Positions 1 to 11,782 of a stretch of 64,000 nucleotides of DNA are shown in pieces; within the stretch, counting starts at the first letter, position 1, and every line of letters starts with the position of its first letter. The DNA lies in contig JAEVLN010000003.1 in NCBI GenBank assembly GCA_018350325.1, positions 3,316,441-3,380,440 of the forward strand, in the 5' to 3' direction. Below the pieces are notes generated by a model. It had not been told where the DNA came from. It was given only the letters and a program-made list of their open reading frames with translations, and made no database searches. This stretch comes from Globodera rostochiensis (Eukaryota > Nematoda > Chromadorea > Rhabditida > Heteroderidae). A program made the position numbers and the translations under genes.

Positions 1-939
1 AGAAAAAAAGAATATAACTTTCGAAGGAGTCTCTCTTGACGAAGGCATTGTCCTATCGCTGTGTACCAGTATGAACACTCGCGCATAAAATATCGTTCTG
101 AACAAATGGAAAAATTGCAATTACGGTTGCTTAACAAAAATGCAATAAAAAGGAAAAAGTACACCCCTAAGAATCGACTTCTCCCCCCCCCCCCCCGAAA
201 ATTTTTTCTAGATACGGCCCTGCCCCCAGTGGCTACGGCGCCCTGACCCATACTATTACCGATACTAGAAGGGAACAGGCGCTTTTTGTTAAATTACCTT
301 TAACATGAGTTAATATCGAGAAAATTGTAAAAATCTTTTAAATAACTTACTGAATAAAGGTGATTCTTTTTGGCACTTTCGATAAATATTGATGAGAAAA
401 TTACACTCTTCAGTATGTAGATGAGATGATAAATCGGGTAACATGCTGTGTAAAACTCAGAGGTAACAGCGTTCGTTATAAAAATGATTTCTTACAAAGT
501 CTAGCATAAATTGGCCAAGAACGAAATGTAAATATAATTATGAATAGGGTTATGCTCGGTCGGTTAACCGAACGGAAAACCCCCGGTCGGCTAATCAAGC
601 CGAAACACAAGTTTTTGGTCCAAAATTGAAAACCGGCACCACCGGTTTATAGGTTTACGTTTTAACAAAACATTGAAATTTGGCGTAAGGACAAAAGGCC
701 AACCGACTAAAAGGCCGGGAGCAGGACTGTTCGGCCGTTTCAGCGCCCAAAACATCGTGATTTTTAAAACTAACAATGAACGCATAACAAAATTTATCTG
801 ACGCCATTTCGAATGAACTATAGCCCTTCAAAATTGGCCAAAAGGTTGAAAATTAATGGCACGAATAAATTCCAAAATGTTTACCATGTAAAAAACAAAC
901 ATTTAACTGGCGCCGAAACGTCCCCGGCGACGAACGTCC

Positions 940-1340
940 CCCACTCGAGTGTGGGTCGTTTGGGCCCCGCCGTTTGGGCCCCAGGGACATTTGAAGTGCC
1001 ATAACTTTTCTTGGAACTATCCAAACGAAACAAATTGGGTACCAATCGAAAGCTCTTTATGTTTAGAAGCTATTATCTAGCAGGGACTAAACGATCATTT
1101 AAACCTTTAAAAAGTTATGGTTTAAAAAGAGCGAAAACCTATGTTTTGTGGTAATTTTCGATTATAACTTTTTTGAAAAGGATTTAATTACCTTGTTGAT
1201 TTGAATATAAATCTACCCAACAAAAGCTTTCGATTGATACCAAATTTGTTTCGTTTGGATAGGTGCAAGAAGAGTTATGGCCCTTCAAAGCTCCCTGGGG
1301 CCCAAACGGCGGGGCCCAAACGTCCTGCTCCGCCCCACTC
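940..1340. repeat. Large imperfect inverted repeat (foldback element)
   Basis: The left arm (about 940-1110) reads as the reverse complement of the right arm (about 1190-1340). Both arms carry the GGGCCCCGCCGTTTGGGCCC block, then a segment around 'ccataacttttc', then 'atccaaacgaaacaaa'. The centre is a short AT-rich loop. No coding capacity is seen. It is probably a non-autonomous DNA element; no target-site duplication was identified. The rest of 1-2335 holds no gene I can support. Confidence 0.7.
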
Positions 1341-1424
1341 AGAAGGCCAATAAACCGCTTTTTGAACCGATTCAATTTTTGAAAAACCATAGGGGACCCT
1401 ATTTTGGCAACTTGAAAAAAAATA

Positions 1425-1860
1425 TGGTAATAGTTAAGTTTATACCCCCCCCCCCTCTTGAAAAAATACAAAATAGTTTTCAAAGTCGATAAAAAGATTT
1501 ATCTAGTGGTACTCGGGCCCATAGATTCCGCCATTTCGACCAATTCCGAACCCCGGACCCGAATTCGAACAAATGTTAGAAAATTCAAAATTTTTAAAAA
1601 TCAATTTTTAGCCTCAAACTCATTCAAAAAGCATGAATTTGATCATTCCTTTGCCTTTTCATTGTTATTTTTGCTGTTTGAATGATTTCGTAAAATTTGT
1701 TCGAATTCGGGTCCGGGGTTCTGAATTGGTCGAAATGGAGTTCAAATTCGGAATCTATGGGCCCGAGTACCCCTAGAAAAATCTTTTTATCGACTTTGAA
1801 ACTAATTTGTATTTTTTCAAGAGGGGGGTATAAACTTAACTATTACCAAAAATATTCTAA
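1425..1860. repeat. Foldback MITE with arms of about 160 bp
   Basis: The left arm (about 1425-1585) and right arm (about 1695-1860) are near-perfect reverse complements. Each contains a poly-C/poly-G tract, 'cgataaaaagat', 'gggcccatagattc' and 'ccccggacccgaattcgaac'. The AT-rich centre includes 'cattcaaaaagcatgaa'. Diverged copies of the arm sequence recur near 7090-7300, 14000-14180 and 57240-57490, so this is a dispersed family. Confidence 0.75.
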
Positions 1861-2335
1861 AAATATGTTATTTGATGCGCTCATTGCGAATTCGTTAACA
1901 TAAAATTGAGAATTTAAGACGGTTTTTGAATTGGTTTAAATTTTTGAAAATTAAGGGAAAAATGACTTTTGAGTAACAAATTCCGGATATAATAATGAAA
2001 GGCCGCTGGCGGCCCGCCAACAGCGAGCATGCGGAGGCGGAGCAAGTAGTGGGGTAAGACTAGCGTCGTGTAAGACACCCAGGAGCCCTTCGAACTGCAA
2101 TTATTAAAAAAAAAGAATTCGCAAGGATTACGTGAGTCATTTTATTTGTGGGTTTTTAAAAAATGGAAAATTTCAACACCATGACAAGTTTGAGTAAATC
2201 GACTAAATGCATGTGTTCAGGGATGAGCACCTCCCGTCCTCTTGGGCATGTCTTAAACCCCGTTTAGCACATCCCTGATATAAATATACGACCAGTAAAT
2301 CCCAATCACAACACGAAAAAGCAGATCGAATTGTT

Positions 2336-5300
2336 TTAAGCTTCCTCGAGTGAAGACGGCTCTTCTTTGATTGTCGCTTCGGCGTCCATGTTGGAACCGA
2401 TGATAAAGCGATTTGTGATAATAAAACCGAATAAGGCCAAAATCTAGGATAAATTCGAATATAATGCTATGGGTTTGAAATTCTCACAAAAATAATGTTA
2501 ATGCTCGCGATGATGGTGGTCGTGAGGGGAAACCCGATTGTTTCGACGCCCCAGCCGCCGAGGGTTGGACCTATGAAAGCCCTAAAATGAGCATCATTTG
2601 CTAATTAACTCAAAACAAAAGACTAAACAATACCCAAAGGCAAAGGCTGATTGAAACACTCCGGAAACACACCCGTACGTTTGAAATGAGTCATCGTAGC
2701 CATGTTCCCTTAATCATAAAAATTCGGTGCGTATAACAGTCTGAAAGATGGTTGGTTATTAACGGGACTGGGATTTTCCGTACGTTTTCGAAAATCCGTG
2801 ACCAAAATTCCGGAAAATTTAAATCCGTTCATATAACGATCAGAATTTTCTAAATTCCTTTGCCCAACAAATACTTCACTGCGTCCAAACAACGCTGAAA
2901 GGTTGGAATGTAGAGCGCGCCTGCTGCAATGCCAAGAACGGCCATGGAAATACCGATCAAAATGAGATTTCTTAATGTGAAATTAACGATTACTGAAATC
3001 ATAAGCAATGTGCACTTTTCAATAGCAATGAAAGGAGACGGTCCAACAAGAAACATCGAGAAAATGGTGGCGGTTGAACCGAAAAACATCAGTCCGTTGC
3101 AACAATGCCATCGGTCGAGGATTAGGCCCCACAACGGAGCGGTCAGACAGTAAAAGCCGCCACAAAGCAGAAACATGAGGCCAACCATAATGGTGGACAA
3201 ATTAAACTAAAAATATTTTTAATTTTCAGGGATAATAATTCTACGGGATAATAAAAACTAACTGATGAAAGATGTCCTGACAAAGTTGGGTCAAAAAACG
3301 AAAGTGAAATGGCACAAATCACAACAGCAAAAACCATAAGCCAAATGACCGGTATCCTCAGCATTCCTAACATTCCCATGGCATCTTCAGTGGGCTCATC
3401 TAAGCGCATTTAAAACTTTTCAGAAAGTTCGAATGAAAAATAACCTTCGATTTTCTCAATGAGATAATAGGAAAAGCAAGTGGCCATTATCAAAACGGAG
3501 CCAAGGACGAAGAAAGGAAGTTGGAATCCGCCGTATTCGTACAGAACGCCCCCAATGACTGGACCCGCTGTGTAACCAAGACCCGCAAAAGTTTCCATTA
3601 TTCCCTAAAGTAATTTTACCAACTCGCCCACAAAATTCGACAAATCACATACAACAATGGTGGCAATTCGGCCGGGAAAGCATTTGGCACTTATCGCAAA
3701 GGAAGAGGTCACAAAGCATGCATCGCCCAGGGCCTCGGCACACCGGATTGTCAGAGATGCCCAGAAAAAAGCATTCCCACCAGGAAGCAAATTCAAAAAA
3801 CTGTCATCAAAAAGAGAAAGAAAACCAACAATTTAATTACAAAACATAAATTCGCAAAAAATTTGAGTAAATGAATTATTACACTGCAATCACTGCCCTA
3901 ACATACCAGTATAACAATAAACACAGAAAGAAAATTACCCGAATGCGATTGCTGTTATCCCGGTAATCAGAAGTCCAGCGGTAAACATCAATTTGGAGCC
4001 AATAAAATCCATCTGAATTTTTTTTTCTTAAAATGTGAAAACAGGATGAAACAAACATATTTCCCAAGAATGGGAGCAGCTACGAACATCACGAGCTCGA
4101 AAATGCCGAAGACCAACCCGATTTCCGACGTAGTCATTCTATTGGAACGATTCGTAAAAAAAAGAAAAAAACTCCTCGCAAACCCCTTAAGCTCAGCTTC
4201 GGTCGGGTAAAACGGTGCAATGCAACTGAATGCCACAGTACTGCACAGATTTGCGATTGCCAACATTGCGATAGTGACCCATTGCTTTTTGGTCAGTTCG
4301 GAGAAGCGCGTAGATGAGGAGACACTGCTGCTACTGTCACTATTTTGAAATTCAATTTGATAAAACTAATCAAAAACTTTGTCTGCTTGCTACCTTTCAT
4401 CCTCATCCTCATCAGCACTCTCCAGCTCACTTTCCACAAAGGGATGTGTTACCACATTTCCAACCGTAACATTTTTTGTTGGTTCCGGTACTGCACCATA
4501 CTTGGCCTGTCCAACAATACGAATATCTCTGTCCGAAGGCATTCCAATAATCCGCGGCACAATCACATTGACTTTTGTCATTATCGATGGTTGAGGAGGC
4601 AGCGAAGTGGGGGGTACTATGCCCGAGGCATTTGTAGCTGTTCGATGCCTCTCCGGCTGACTATTGATGGAGACTTGAGTGGCAATTGTGGGCATGAACG
4701 GAGACAAAATCAGGGGCCTGAATGTCAAAATCATCAACTATTCCATATATAAACAATTTAATTTCGCCGATATAATACCGCATTTTTCGAAGGTCCGTGT
4801 CACTGTGTGTGCACCGTCGTTTCCCACGCCTTCTTGACAAATGTCTAGATTGAGCGCCATATCGTCGCCGTGGTCGTTGACTCAAATGTTCCGCAGACTG
4901 TGAGATGGTTGTCTGCAAGGAAAGTTGTGCGCCAGTGCCAATCACCAATGAGATCTTCTCTTCGTCCGCCTGTGCATCGGATGACGGAAACGGTTCAGTA
5001 AGCACCGAAGGCAAAGAGCTGGACTCAAAATTGCACAAATGAGGATGATTGTTGGTCGGAAGATGATGCATTTATCTCATATAAATTTGTTTGGACTATT
5101 TTATATGGCCAAAAGGATTTTGTGCAACAAAGGAAAGGTGCATGAAAGATGACGAACAGCCGCAGCCGTTGCTTTGTATATGCGGTGGAAGAATGGAAAG
5201 GGAATTGATTTTTTACCCCCCCTCTCATTCATCCAAAGTGTCGTAGAAAGGGAAGACACATTATGTTTTTGATGCTACAAATAAAATAGTACATACAACC

Positions 5301-5623
5301 GAGAGGATAAGCCAAAGAGTATATCCGTCAAGGTCAAAGAAACATTTTAAAAAATAAAAATCCGCTTACTTATGATCCCCTATTATGCAAAAAAACATGA
5401 AAATCCCATCTCTACTCATCACACAATTGCGTTTTCAAAAACAATTATGTTGCTTCCAACTGGGACAAAGCATTGAAAATAGCAAAAGAAAGCAAATAAT
5501 TGAAGGGGAAATAAAAACTCACCTTGAACCAAGCAATGGGGTGTTTTCGCTAATTAACGCCTTTTCGGAAGCAGTCGAAGGACTAGAACGTGGTGATACT
5601 TTCTTTTGCTTTGAATCGGCCAT
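2336..5623 (-). CDS. MFS transporter, SLC18B1-like, 14 exons
   Basis: Multi-pass major facilitator transporter; the SLC18B1 family exports polyamines or other amines into vesicles in animals. Exons, in minus order, are approximately 5623-5523, 5018-4779, 4717-4394, 4339-4084, 4138-4057 (the intron between these two is short and their edges are approximate), 4012-3939, 3800-3653, 3604-3445, 3399-3263, 3206-3016, 2970-2875, 2708-2634, 2581-2488 and 2443-2336. All junctions are GT-AG with consistent phase. The long polar N-terminus contains ENTPLL, an acidic dileucine-type sorting motif. The core shows family-like blocks: APFYPTEAELKG, GLVFGIFELVMF, FIGSKLMFTAGLL, ETFAGLGYTAGPVIGG and APLWGLILDRW. 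The short acidic C-tail ends EEPSSLEEA. The start at 5623 is favoured over the ATG at 5071, which is preceded directly by an in-frame TAA. The exact substrate is unknown. Confidence 0.8.
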
Positions 5624-6378
5624 TTTGAAAGCTTAATATAGATTGTATTGCATTTTCAATTATGCTCGAGCATTACATATTTTTATGATTATGTTATGAC
5701 GGTTTTTGATAATGACCAAATGAAATGGAGTCACCAATCGATGCTCAACAATAAAATAAATGAGGAAATGATAAAGGAAAAGAGGAAGATATAGGTCGGG
5801 AGGCATCCCTGTATTTTATTTTTTAATAAAATAAAATTGCTAACATTGAATTCGTATCGCCAAAATTTGGTAGTCCCATCAGCACCTTTCTTATCGAACG
5901 TATAGAAAGAAGTGTGCAAATTATTTGAGCACCATTCTTTTTTTTTTTTGCGACCAGAATTCTGATTTTTGTGATAAAATTGCAGTGTGTAACAAAAATA
6001 TAGGTCAGCCGACTTTTCAGTGGTTTGAATACTAAGAATGCAGCTTCGTTTTGACGAGTTATGCACGAAAACATGTTTTTAGTCGAAAATTTTGCCAACG
6101 AGGCTATTCGTACCTAAAAAACCTATTTTGGAGTTTCGCGATAAATTCAAATTTTCTTGCCATGATCACTAAATAAAATTCGATTTTTTTTTTGTCAAAT
6201 CCTTTGTAGAATTTCTTGCTTTTTAGGCGCCTTTTGCAATTTTTCTAGAGAATTGGTAAAAAATTGGCTGACCCTATATCCTGTAGTTCAATTTAAAAAT
6301 TATCTCCATCAAGGAATATTTACGGAGCGGGAAATATTTTTCCGTTAACGGCAATTTAATTACTGTACGCGGCGTATC
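5624..6378. other. Intergenic, no gene seen
   Basis: AT-rich divergent promoter region between the MFS gene (-) and the membrane-protein gene (+). It contains a segment near 6110-6250 that resembles sequence near 33170-33260, suggesting an old dispersed repeat. No convincing coding exon was found. Confidence 0.5.
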
Positions 6379-8456
6379 ATGGATTATTTGTTGGATCGAT
6401 ATATTTATGCCTTTTTACCATTCACAATTACTGATGATTGGAAGCAATCAATCAATTTTCTCGGAATCTCCATAGTTAGGGTGAGCTTTTCTTCTAGCAT
6501 TGAAAACGGAAAGATTTTAAGATTGCTGATTGGTTCTGTAAAACGCAAGATATATGGGAATTTTATTCGAGCCATACCAATTTTCTTTGTGCTGAGATTC
6601 TTTACCCGCTTCTTGCTTTTGTCGTTTTTATTCATGGTTTGTTGGTGATGTACAATAATGTTTTAATTTTGATTCTTTTGTTTCAGCCTACCGCCACGGA
6701 GGTCGGTATGTCTACACTTGGCTAGGCATTTACATTTGTCAATTCGTCTTCGGAATAGCGCTTGCATTAGATTTTTCTCCCAGTCTTAACATTTGTTGGA
6801 ATGCCCAAGGATTGCTGACATTCTTTGGTTCTCGCATTCCTCTTTCAACGGTTTTTGGAGCAAACCAAGTGTTTCTTTACATTGCTTATGTTTTTGTCCA
6901 AAGGTTTGCTAGTTAATCTTTTAGTCACATACATTTGGTGTGATTACTTTAGGATGTACCTCCCTTTATGGGCGCAGGCGACTGCAACTGGACTTGCCGT
7001 AAGATTTATTTTTGTGATACTTTCCTAGTTTACGTCCTATATTTTTCAGAAGAATTATTTATTTTTTCCGAAATCCATAAAGAGGTGTTTCTAGGGGTTG
7101 CTAAACAAATCATTCATAAAGCATGAATCGGTCCTTACTTGTCGTTGCTTTGTAATTTTGTGGTTTTTTGAATCATTTTAAGGCTAAAAATTTTTGAAAA
7201 TTTTTGAATTTTTAAAATTGTTCGAATTCGGGTCCGGGGTTCGAAGTTGGTCGAAATAAATGCCAGATTCAGAATCTACGCCTCAGAATACTCCACCAAG
7301 CACTTTTTAGGCTTTGAAATGGATTTTGGAAAACATAAACAATTTTTCTGAATATAGGACGTAAACTAAGAAAGTATCTTTTGTTTTATGTGATGCTTAA
7401 AGTGAACGTCAGCTTTAGGTAATTCTTCTCAAGTTGCCTTATTTAATAATTGGTACAAAATACCTTTGGTGGACATGGCAAAGTGGTGGCAATGCTGATC
7501 CTATCTACAGAATTCCGTGGATTGTACTCTGTAAAATTTGATTTTGTTTTAGAAAATGCATCTTTTTTTAAGTTTTTGATGCGTTTTTTGCCCAATCTTT
7601 TGTGTATATTTTGCAAATCGCCCGCTCAGTTATGCTGTACGAAACATACGACTGGAAGAAGTGTTTCATTAGTGAATACGAATAATCTAGCTTATTGTTT
7701 AGATTTTTCCGTGAATTTTGTTGTGCTTTTTCCGCCGGTGTGCTCTCTTTCTGGTTGAGCCTGGCGGTTCTGTCCGCTCTTTCCGCCGTCTCCCAACTCT
7801 GCCAAATTTCGGTTGGTAGCATCGTCTGCCTGCTTTTCTCGTTGTTCGTAATTGCTGTTTACATCGTCGATCGGCGAAATCCAACGCTTGACGCTCACAG
7901 TGGTAACGCATATTGGTTTGATGAACTTTCCCTTGCCGCATGCGTCCATTTCATCTTTATAATCATTCTGTCATTGGTCGTTAGTCCGTCGAACATAGTC
8001 AGTGTTGGACTTCATCAGCCGCTTGGAACTTATGAGGTAGTGCCTTTTTGTATTTAACACAAGGAAATCTTTTACCGATTAAGGATCGCCATTTGAGTGG
8101 AAGTCACAGTTCCTATTACGATTTTCATTGTCTCCCTGGTGGAAAAATGGAGAATTATGAATATGGTCTCGAGTGGTATGCCGTTTGTGGAACTCCATTC
8201 CATAATCGGACCGAATATTCCATCGTGTTAAGGTGCTTTTATTGAGGTTGATGTGAAGCAATTTTTTTCATTGTTGAGTGGGGGGATAGTCGGCCTAATA
8301 AAAAATAGAATTGTGAAGAAATTCTCATTATTTTTTAGTGCGTATTGCCTTTTGGCGTCAATAATACTTTATCAAGCGGCGGCCGCTTCCGGGAAAACGC
8401 CCCACGTCTACCAACTTGTTTACGGCAGCACATTGGAAAGAAAGAAAACGAAATGA
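6379..8456 (+). CDS. Unrecognised multi-pass membrane protein
   Basis: I do not recognise this family. Coding-like blocks lie on one strand with splice signals between them. They are a first exon from about 6379 (MDYLLDRYIYAF), an exon after 'tttgtttcag' at about 6688 (GGRYVYTWLGIYICQFVFGI), hydrophobic segments near 6954-7000 and 7450-7530, a long exon at about 7700-8035 with three membrane-spanning stretches, a Cys-containing exon at about 8080-8235 (YYDFHCLPGGK then WYAVCGTPFHNRTEY), and a last exon at about 8330-8456 ending STLERKKTK and TGA. About seven membrane segments can be counted. The two conserved-looking cysteines may form a disulfide in a loop. The phase of the first junction could not be resolved, so the N-terminus is uncertain. 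A foldback-type repeat at 7090-7300 sits in an intron. The stop lies 146 nt before the Zwilch start. Confidence 0.55.
7090..7300. repeat. Diverged copy of the 1425-1860 foldback family
   Basis: Contains 'gttcgaattcgggtccgggg', a 'gaggtgtttctag' edge and 'gcatgaatc', matching the core of the inverted repeat at 1425-1860. It lies in an intron of the unrecognised membrane-protein gene. Confidence 0.55.
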
Positions 8457-8602
8457 CAATCATTAAATGCGTATATGATCTCATTCCTATTCTAATTATG
8501 AAAAAAACGATTATTTGACACTGTGTTTATTTGTATATGCTCTGTAAAAGCAAATCGCTATTTTATGAAAAAAGTGCTCTAAAATTTAATACTTCAGAAA
8601 CA

Positions 8603-11289
8603 ATGATAAACTGCGAACAATTAGATAAAGCAGGGGAGGCACTTCTGGTATAATTTTTTGATAAATTTTTTAACAAATTGACGCGTGGGTTTGCAGAAGG
8701 GGCGCTACAGAGTTCGGCTGGTTGCGTCGGATTTGGTGCCTTTCTGTTACAAACATGACTTGGGTGGTTTAGTGCTCGTCATCGACTTGCCGGAAGCTGA
8801 GGTTTTTGTTGTTTTGTTCGATGTTAACGCTTTTTCAGGGTTATGAAGCGGAGGCTATTGAGGCATATAGACGGTTCCAATCCGCAGCTTTGAATGACAA
8901 ATCGATGAATAATCATTACGACGATGACAAAGAGAATTTGCCCAATGATTGTGTTCTTGAGGGTGACCCGCTCAAAGTCACATTTTTGTCCGTTGAAAAG
9001 TTGGACCAAATGGCGGCCGCGAATAAGTCGCGCTTCGACAATGGCCTCGAGCTTATTTCAGTCGGATGTTTCTCAGGCCTCGACTTGCACTTGATGTCAT
9101 CAATCGAGGCACACGCCCTCATCAACGAGTAGTTTTAGATAGAGGATTTTAAGGGATACCAGACACTAGCACTATGTCCATATACCTGACTATTTCAATA
9201 AAGGGTGTACTTGACCACGTCTTCACGCCGTTTTTGAGGGTGAAGGCGTGATCGCAATCTCGGATTTTTTGAAAATCGTGATTGGGTTGAAGTTGGAAAG
9301 GATTCCATAACGTATACTTGGAAAACCAAACTTTTTTTCCACACGGCCTTTTTTTGGGGGGGGGGTCGTGATCACGGTCTTTTTGGTTACGTCCACCCCA
9401 GATTTTAATACATCTAATTCTTAAGGTTCTCGCAATGCCAGTTCTTCTCAAATGACCTTGACCAGCATGCGGTCATCCTTTTCTGTGAAACAACCGAATC
9501 ACAACCCGTCTTTCTGCTGGGACGTAGAAACACCAACAAAAAAATGATGACAATGCGAGCATTTTATTTTGGTTAATAATAAGCAAATTGGCATTTAGTC
9601 TCTGACTCCATTTTTAGGCGATTTTAACACCGCCATCGACGAACTGAACAAACTCAGCGCGGACATGGACAAGTTCTCACTTCGTAAAATGCGTTGCCGT
9701 TGTCGCTTCAATGTGCTTAATGATTCTATACTTGTGGAAAAGGATCAAAAGGAGGACGGAAATTTTGTTCCTGCATTATTCACCATCGAGGTCGAGTGGA
9801 ATCCCGACAAGCGATTTGCAGGAAGTGGGGGAGTAATGAAGGGGCGGCAGATGCAATATCTACAAATGCCACCAAATAATGCTTCCGCCACAGTGGTGAG
9901 TAAAATAGTAAATTAATAATTTAAAATTTATTTCATTCTAAAAATATGAAAAGAGAAATCAATTTGTACAGAAGTTCAAGCCCGGTTGGATGGATGCACG
10001 AATCTTGCTCACTGATCGAATCAACGAACTGCGTTATTTGGCTCAGTTGGCTGCTCATCTCAAGGCTGGTACGTTACCGTGGACTTCGAAGAATGAACAA
10101 AAAGACCAGCATATGGATGTAATCGACCGAGCAGCCAATCTGATAAACAATGCCAAAGACAAGCTGGACGCCCAGCCGATGTACCCATTCGACTTCACTG
10201 ATCGCCTTTGGGACGTGCTCAAATTGGCCAAGTCGATCGAAATGTTGCGTCGTGTTTTTCAACAAATCTATGACCAGCTCCAAACGGGTGAGTTTCGAGT
10301 GCTTGTGGAGGCAAGCAAAGTGTCGTCGTTGGCCAAAATGTTACGCATGCGAAACCCCGACGAAATAATTTTTCCTCGTTTGGAGCCAATGACTTGTCTC
10401 CAACTTCTTATTGAGGTAGTTGAGATTCACATTTGCAATTCTTTTGAATCTGTTTATCATTCAGATAGGCGTTGATCGTTTCAATGGTGAACTCATTCAT
10501 CGATTCCTTACTGGCAACCTTTTGCCGAATACGCTCGACTTGGAGCCATTTTTTCTTCATTTTTCTTCATCTCTTGAAAATCGCATTGAACGTCTTATTC
10601 CCTTACATTTGGCACTCCAATCGATGGTTTTTGTTAGCTGAATACGTTTTAAAGGTTGCTTTTAAGATGATGATTGAAATTTATGTGGAATTGCAGCCGC
10701 ACGAGAAAACGAATATGGCAAAGTAAAATTTAAAGTTACAATAAAAGTAAAAAACGTCAACCCTCCTCACTATCAGGAAACTTTTGGCACACTTCACGGC
10801 AATGGACGGAACCGATGCATTTGAGAAGGAATTTGTCTACAAAGCCAGCATGGAGGACATTCGTTTCGAGAAATTAAAGTACCGTATTTCTTCCAATAGA
10901 CGACCCCTTTGGAGGGGGGTTGAACAGGAAATACGGCACATCCTCTAATAAAGACAACAAATTTAAAAAACTGATTTTGCAGGAATACGCTGTCCAACTG
11001 GATGTTTGAACGCGACTTCGACAAATGGACTCGTCCAGGAGTGCTAAGCAAATGCGGAGCCATCTCGGACGTTGTGCACATCTTTAAAAATTTGGGTGTT
11101 AGGCAATTCTCGCAGTTTGGTGGCCAAATGTTTGGGTCTGGACACACGACTGCACTGAAGACGGAGGCCGCGTCTTCTCCAATGGACCCCTCTCCACCTG
11201 TAGATGGCGGCACTGAAAAGCAAACGGATCAGTATTTTGAATGTGCTTATCTCATCATCAACAGCCAGTCCAGTGCATTGTTTTCGTGA
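8603..11289 (+). CDS. zwl-1: Zwilch, RZZ kinetochore complex subunit
   Basis: Zwilch binds ROD and ZW10 in the RZZ complex, which recruits dynein and checkpoint proteins to unattached kinetochores. Exons: 8603-8650 (MINCEQLDKAGEALL), about 8696-8800, 8839-9128, 9425-9528, 9618-9896, about 9970-10416, about 10467-10630, then exons near 10651-10725 and 10779-10877, and about 10983-11289. The 9128/9425 and 9528/9618 junctions keep phase. Zwilch-like signatures are a 'VPFCYKHDLGGLVLVIDLP' strand region, 'RINELRYLAQLAAHL', 'DFTDRLWDVLKLAKSIEML', then 'LQTGEFRVLVEASKVSSLAK' and 'CLQLLIE' followed by 'IGVDRFNGELIHRFLTG'. The C-terminus ends ECAYLIINSQSSALFS. The exon junctions around 10630-10680 are not fully resolved. 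The ATG is preceded by 'acttcag', a plausible trans-splice acceptor, 146 nt after the upstream gene. Confidence 0.75.
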
Positions 11290-11782
11290 ATTGATATTAA
11301 TTCCAATCATCATAGCCATTCATTCTTACGTACTATGCATATCTGTGTGATTGCCGGTGAGGTTCACCGATTATTTTGACGAATGTAAATTATGACATTT
11401 ATTTATGATGATATTGCCATATGCTACGAGGTCCCAAAAAAATGTTTTTCAATTTGGATTATTTTTTAGCCAAAGACAGTTTTCTTTGTACAATATTTTG
11501 GTAGTGCTCGTTTATCGAATCTTTACGAATTCTCGATTAGTATTTAATTGGGTATTCGGTCTTGAATCTAGGTGCATGCACATCTACGATGCTAAAAGTC
11601 GTTATCTGCGCCAGTCCCCCTTCCGCTCCTTATTTCTAATTCTAAAACTAAGCCAAATTAATATTTGATAGATCATTTAGCTAAAGAATAAGGTGTAACA
11701 GCCGTAAAGCCACCTCCAATGATGATAATTCCATTTACAATGTTTTAGACCAAATCAGTTTAGGAGAAAAACGCTGAGAGAA
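11290..11782. other. Intergenic, no gene seen
   Basis: AT-rich spacer between Zwilch and the gankyrin-like gene on the same strand. Short open frames here have no splice context or recognisable similarity. Confidence 0.5.

Noticed and set aside
5025..5071. ATG at 5071 as the start of the MFS transporter
   Set aside because: It is immediately preceded by an in-frame TAA. An upstream exon at 5623-5523 with a strong donor joins in phase to an acceptor ending at 5019.
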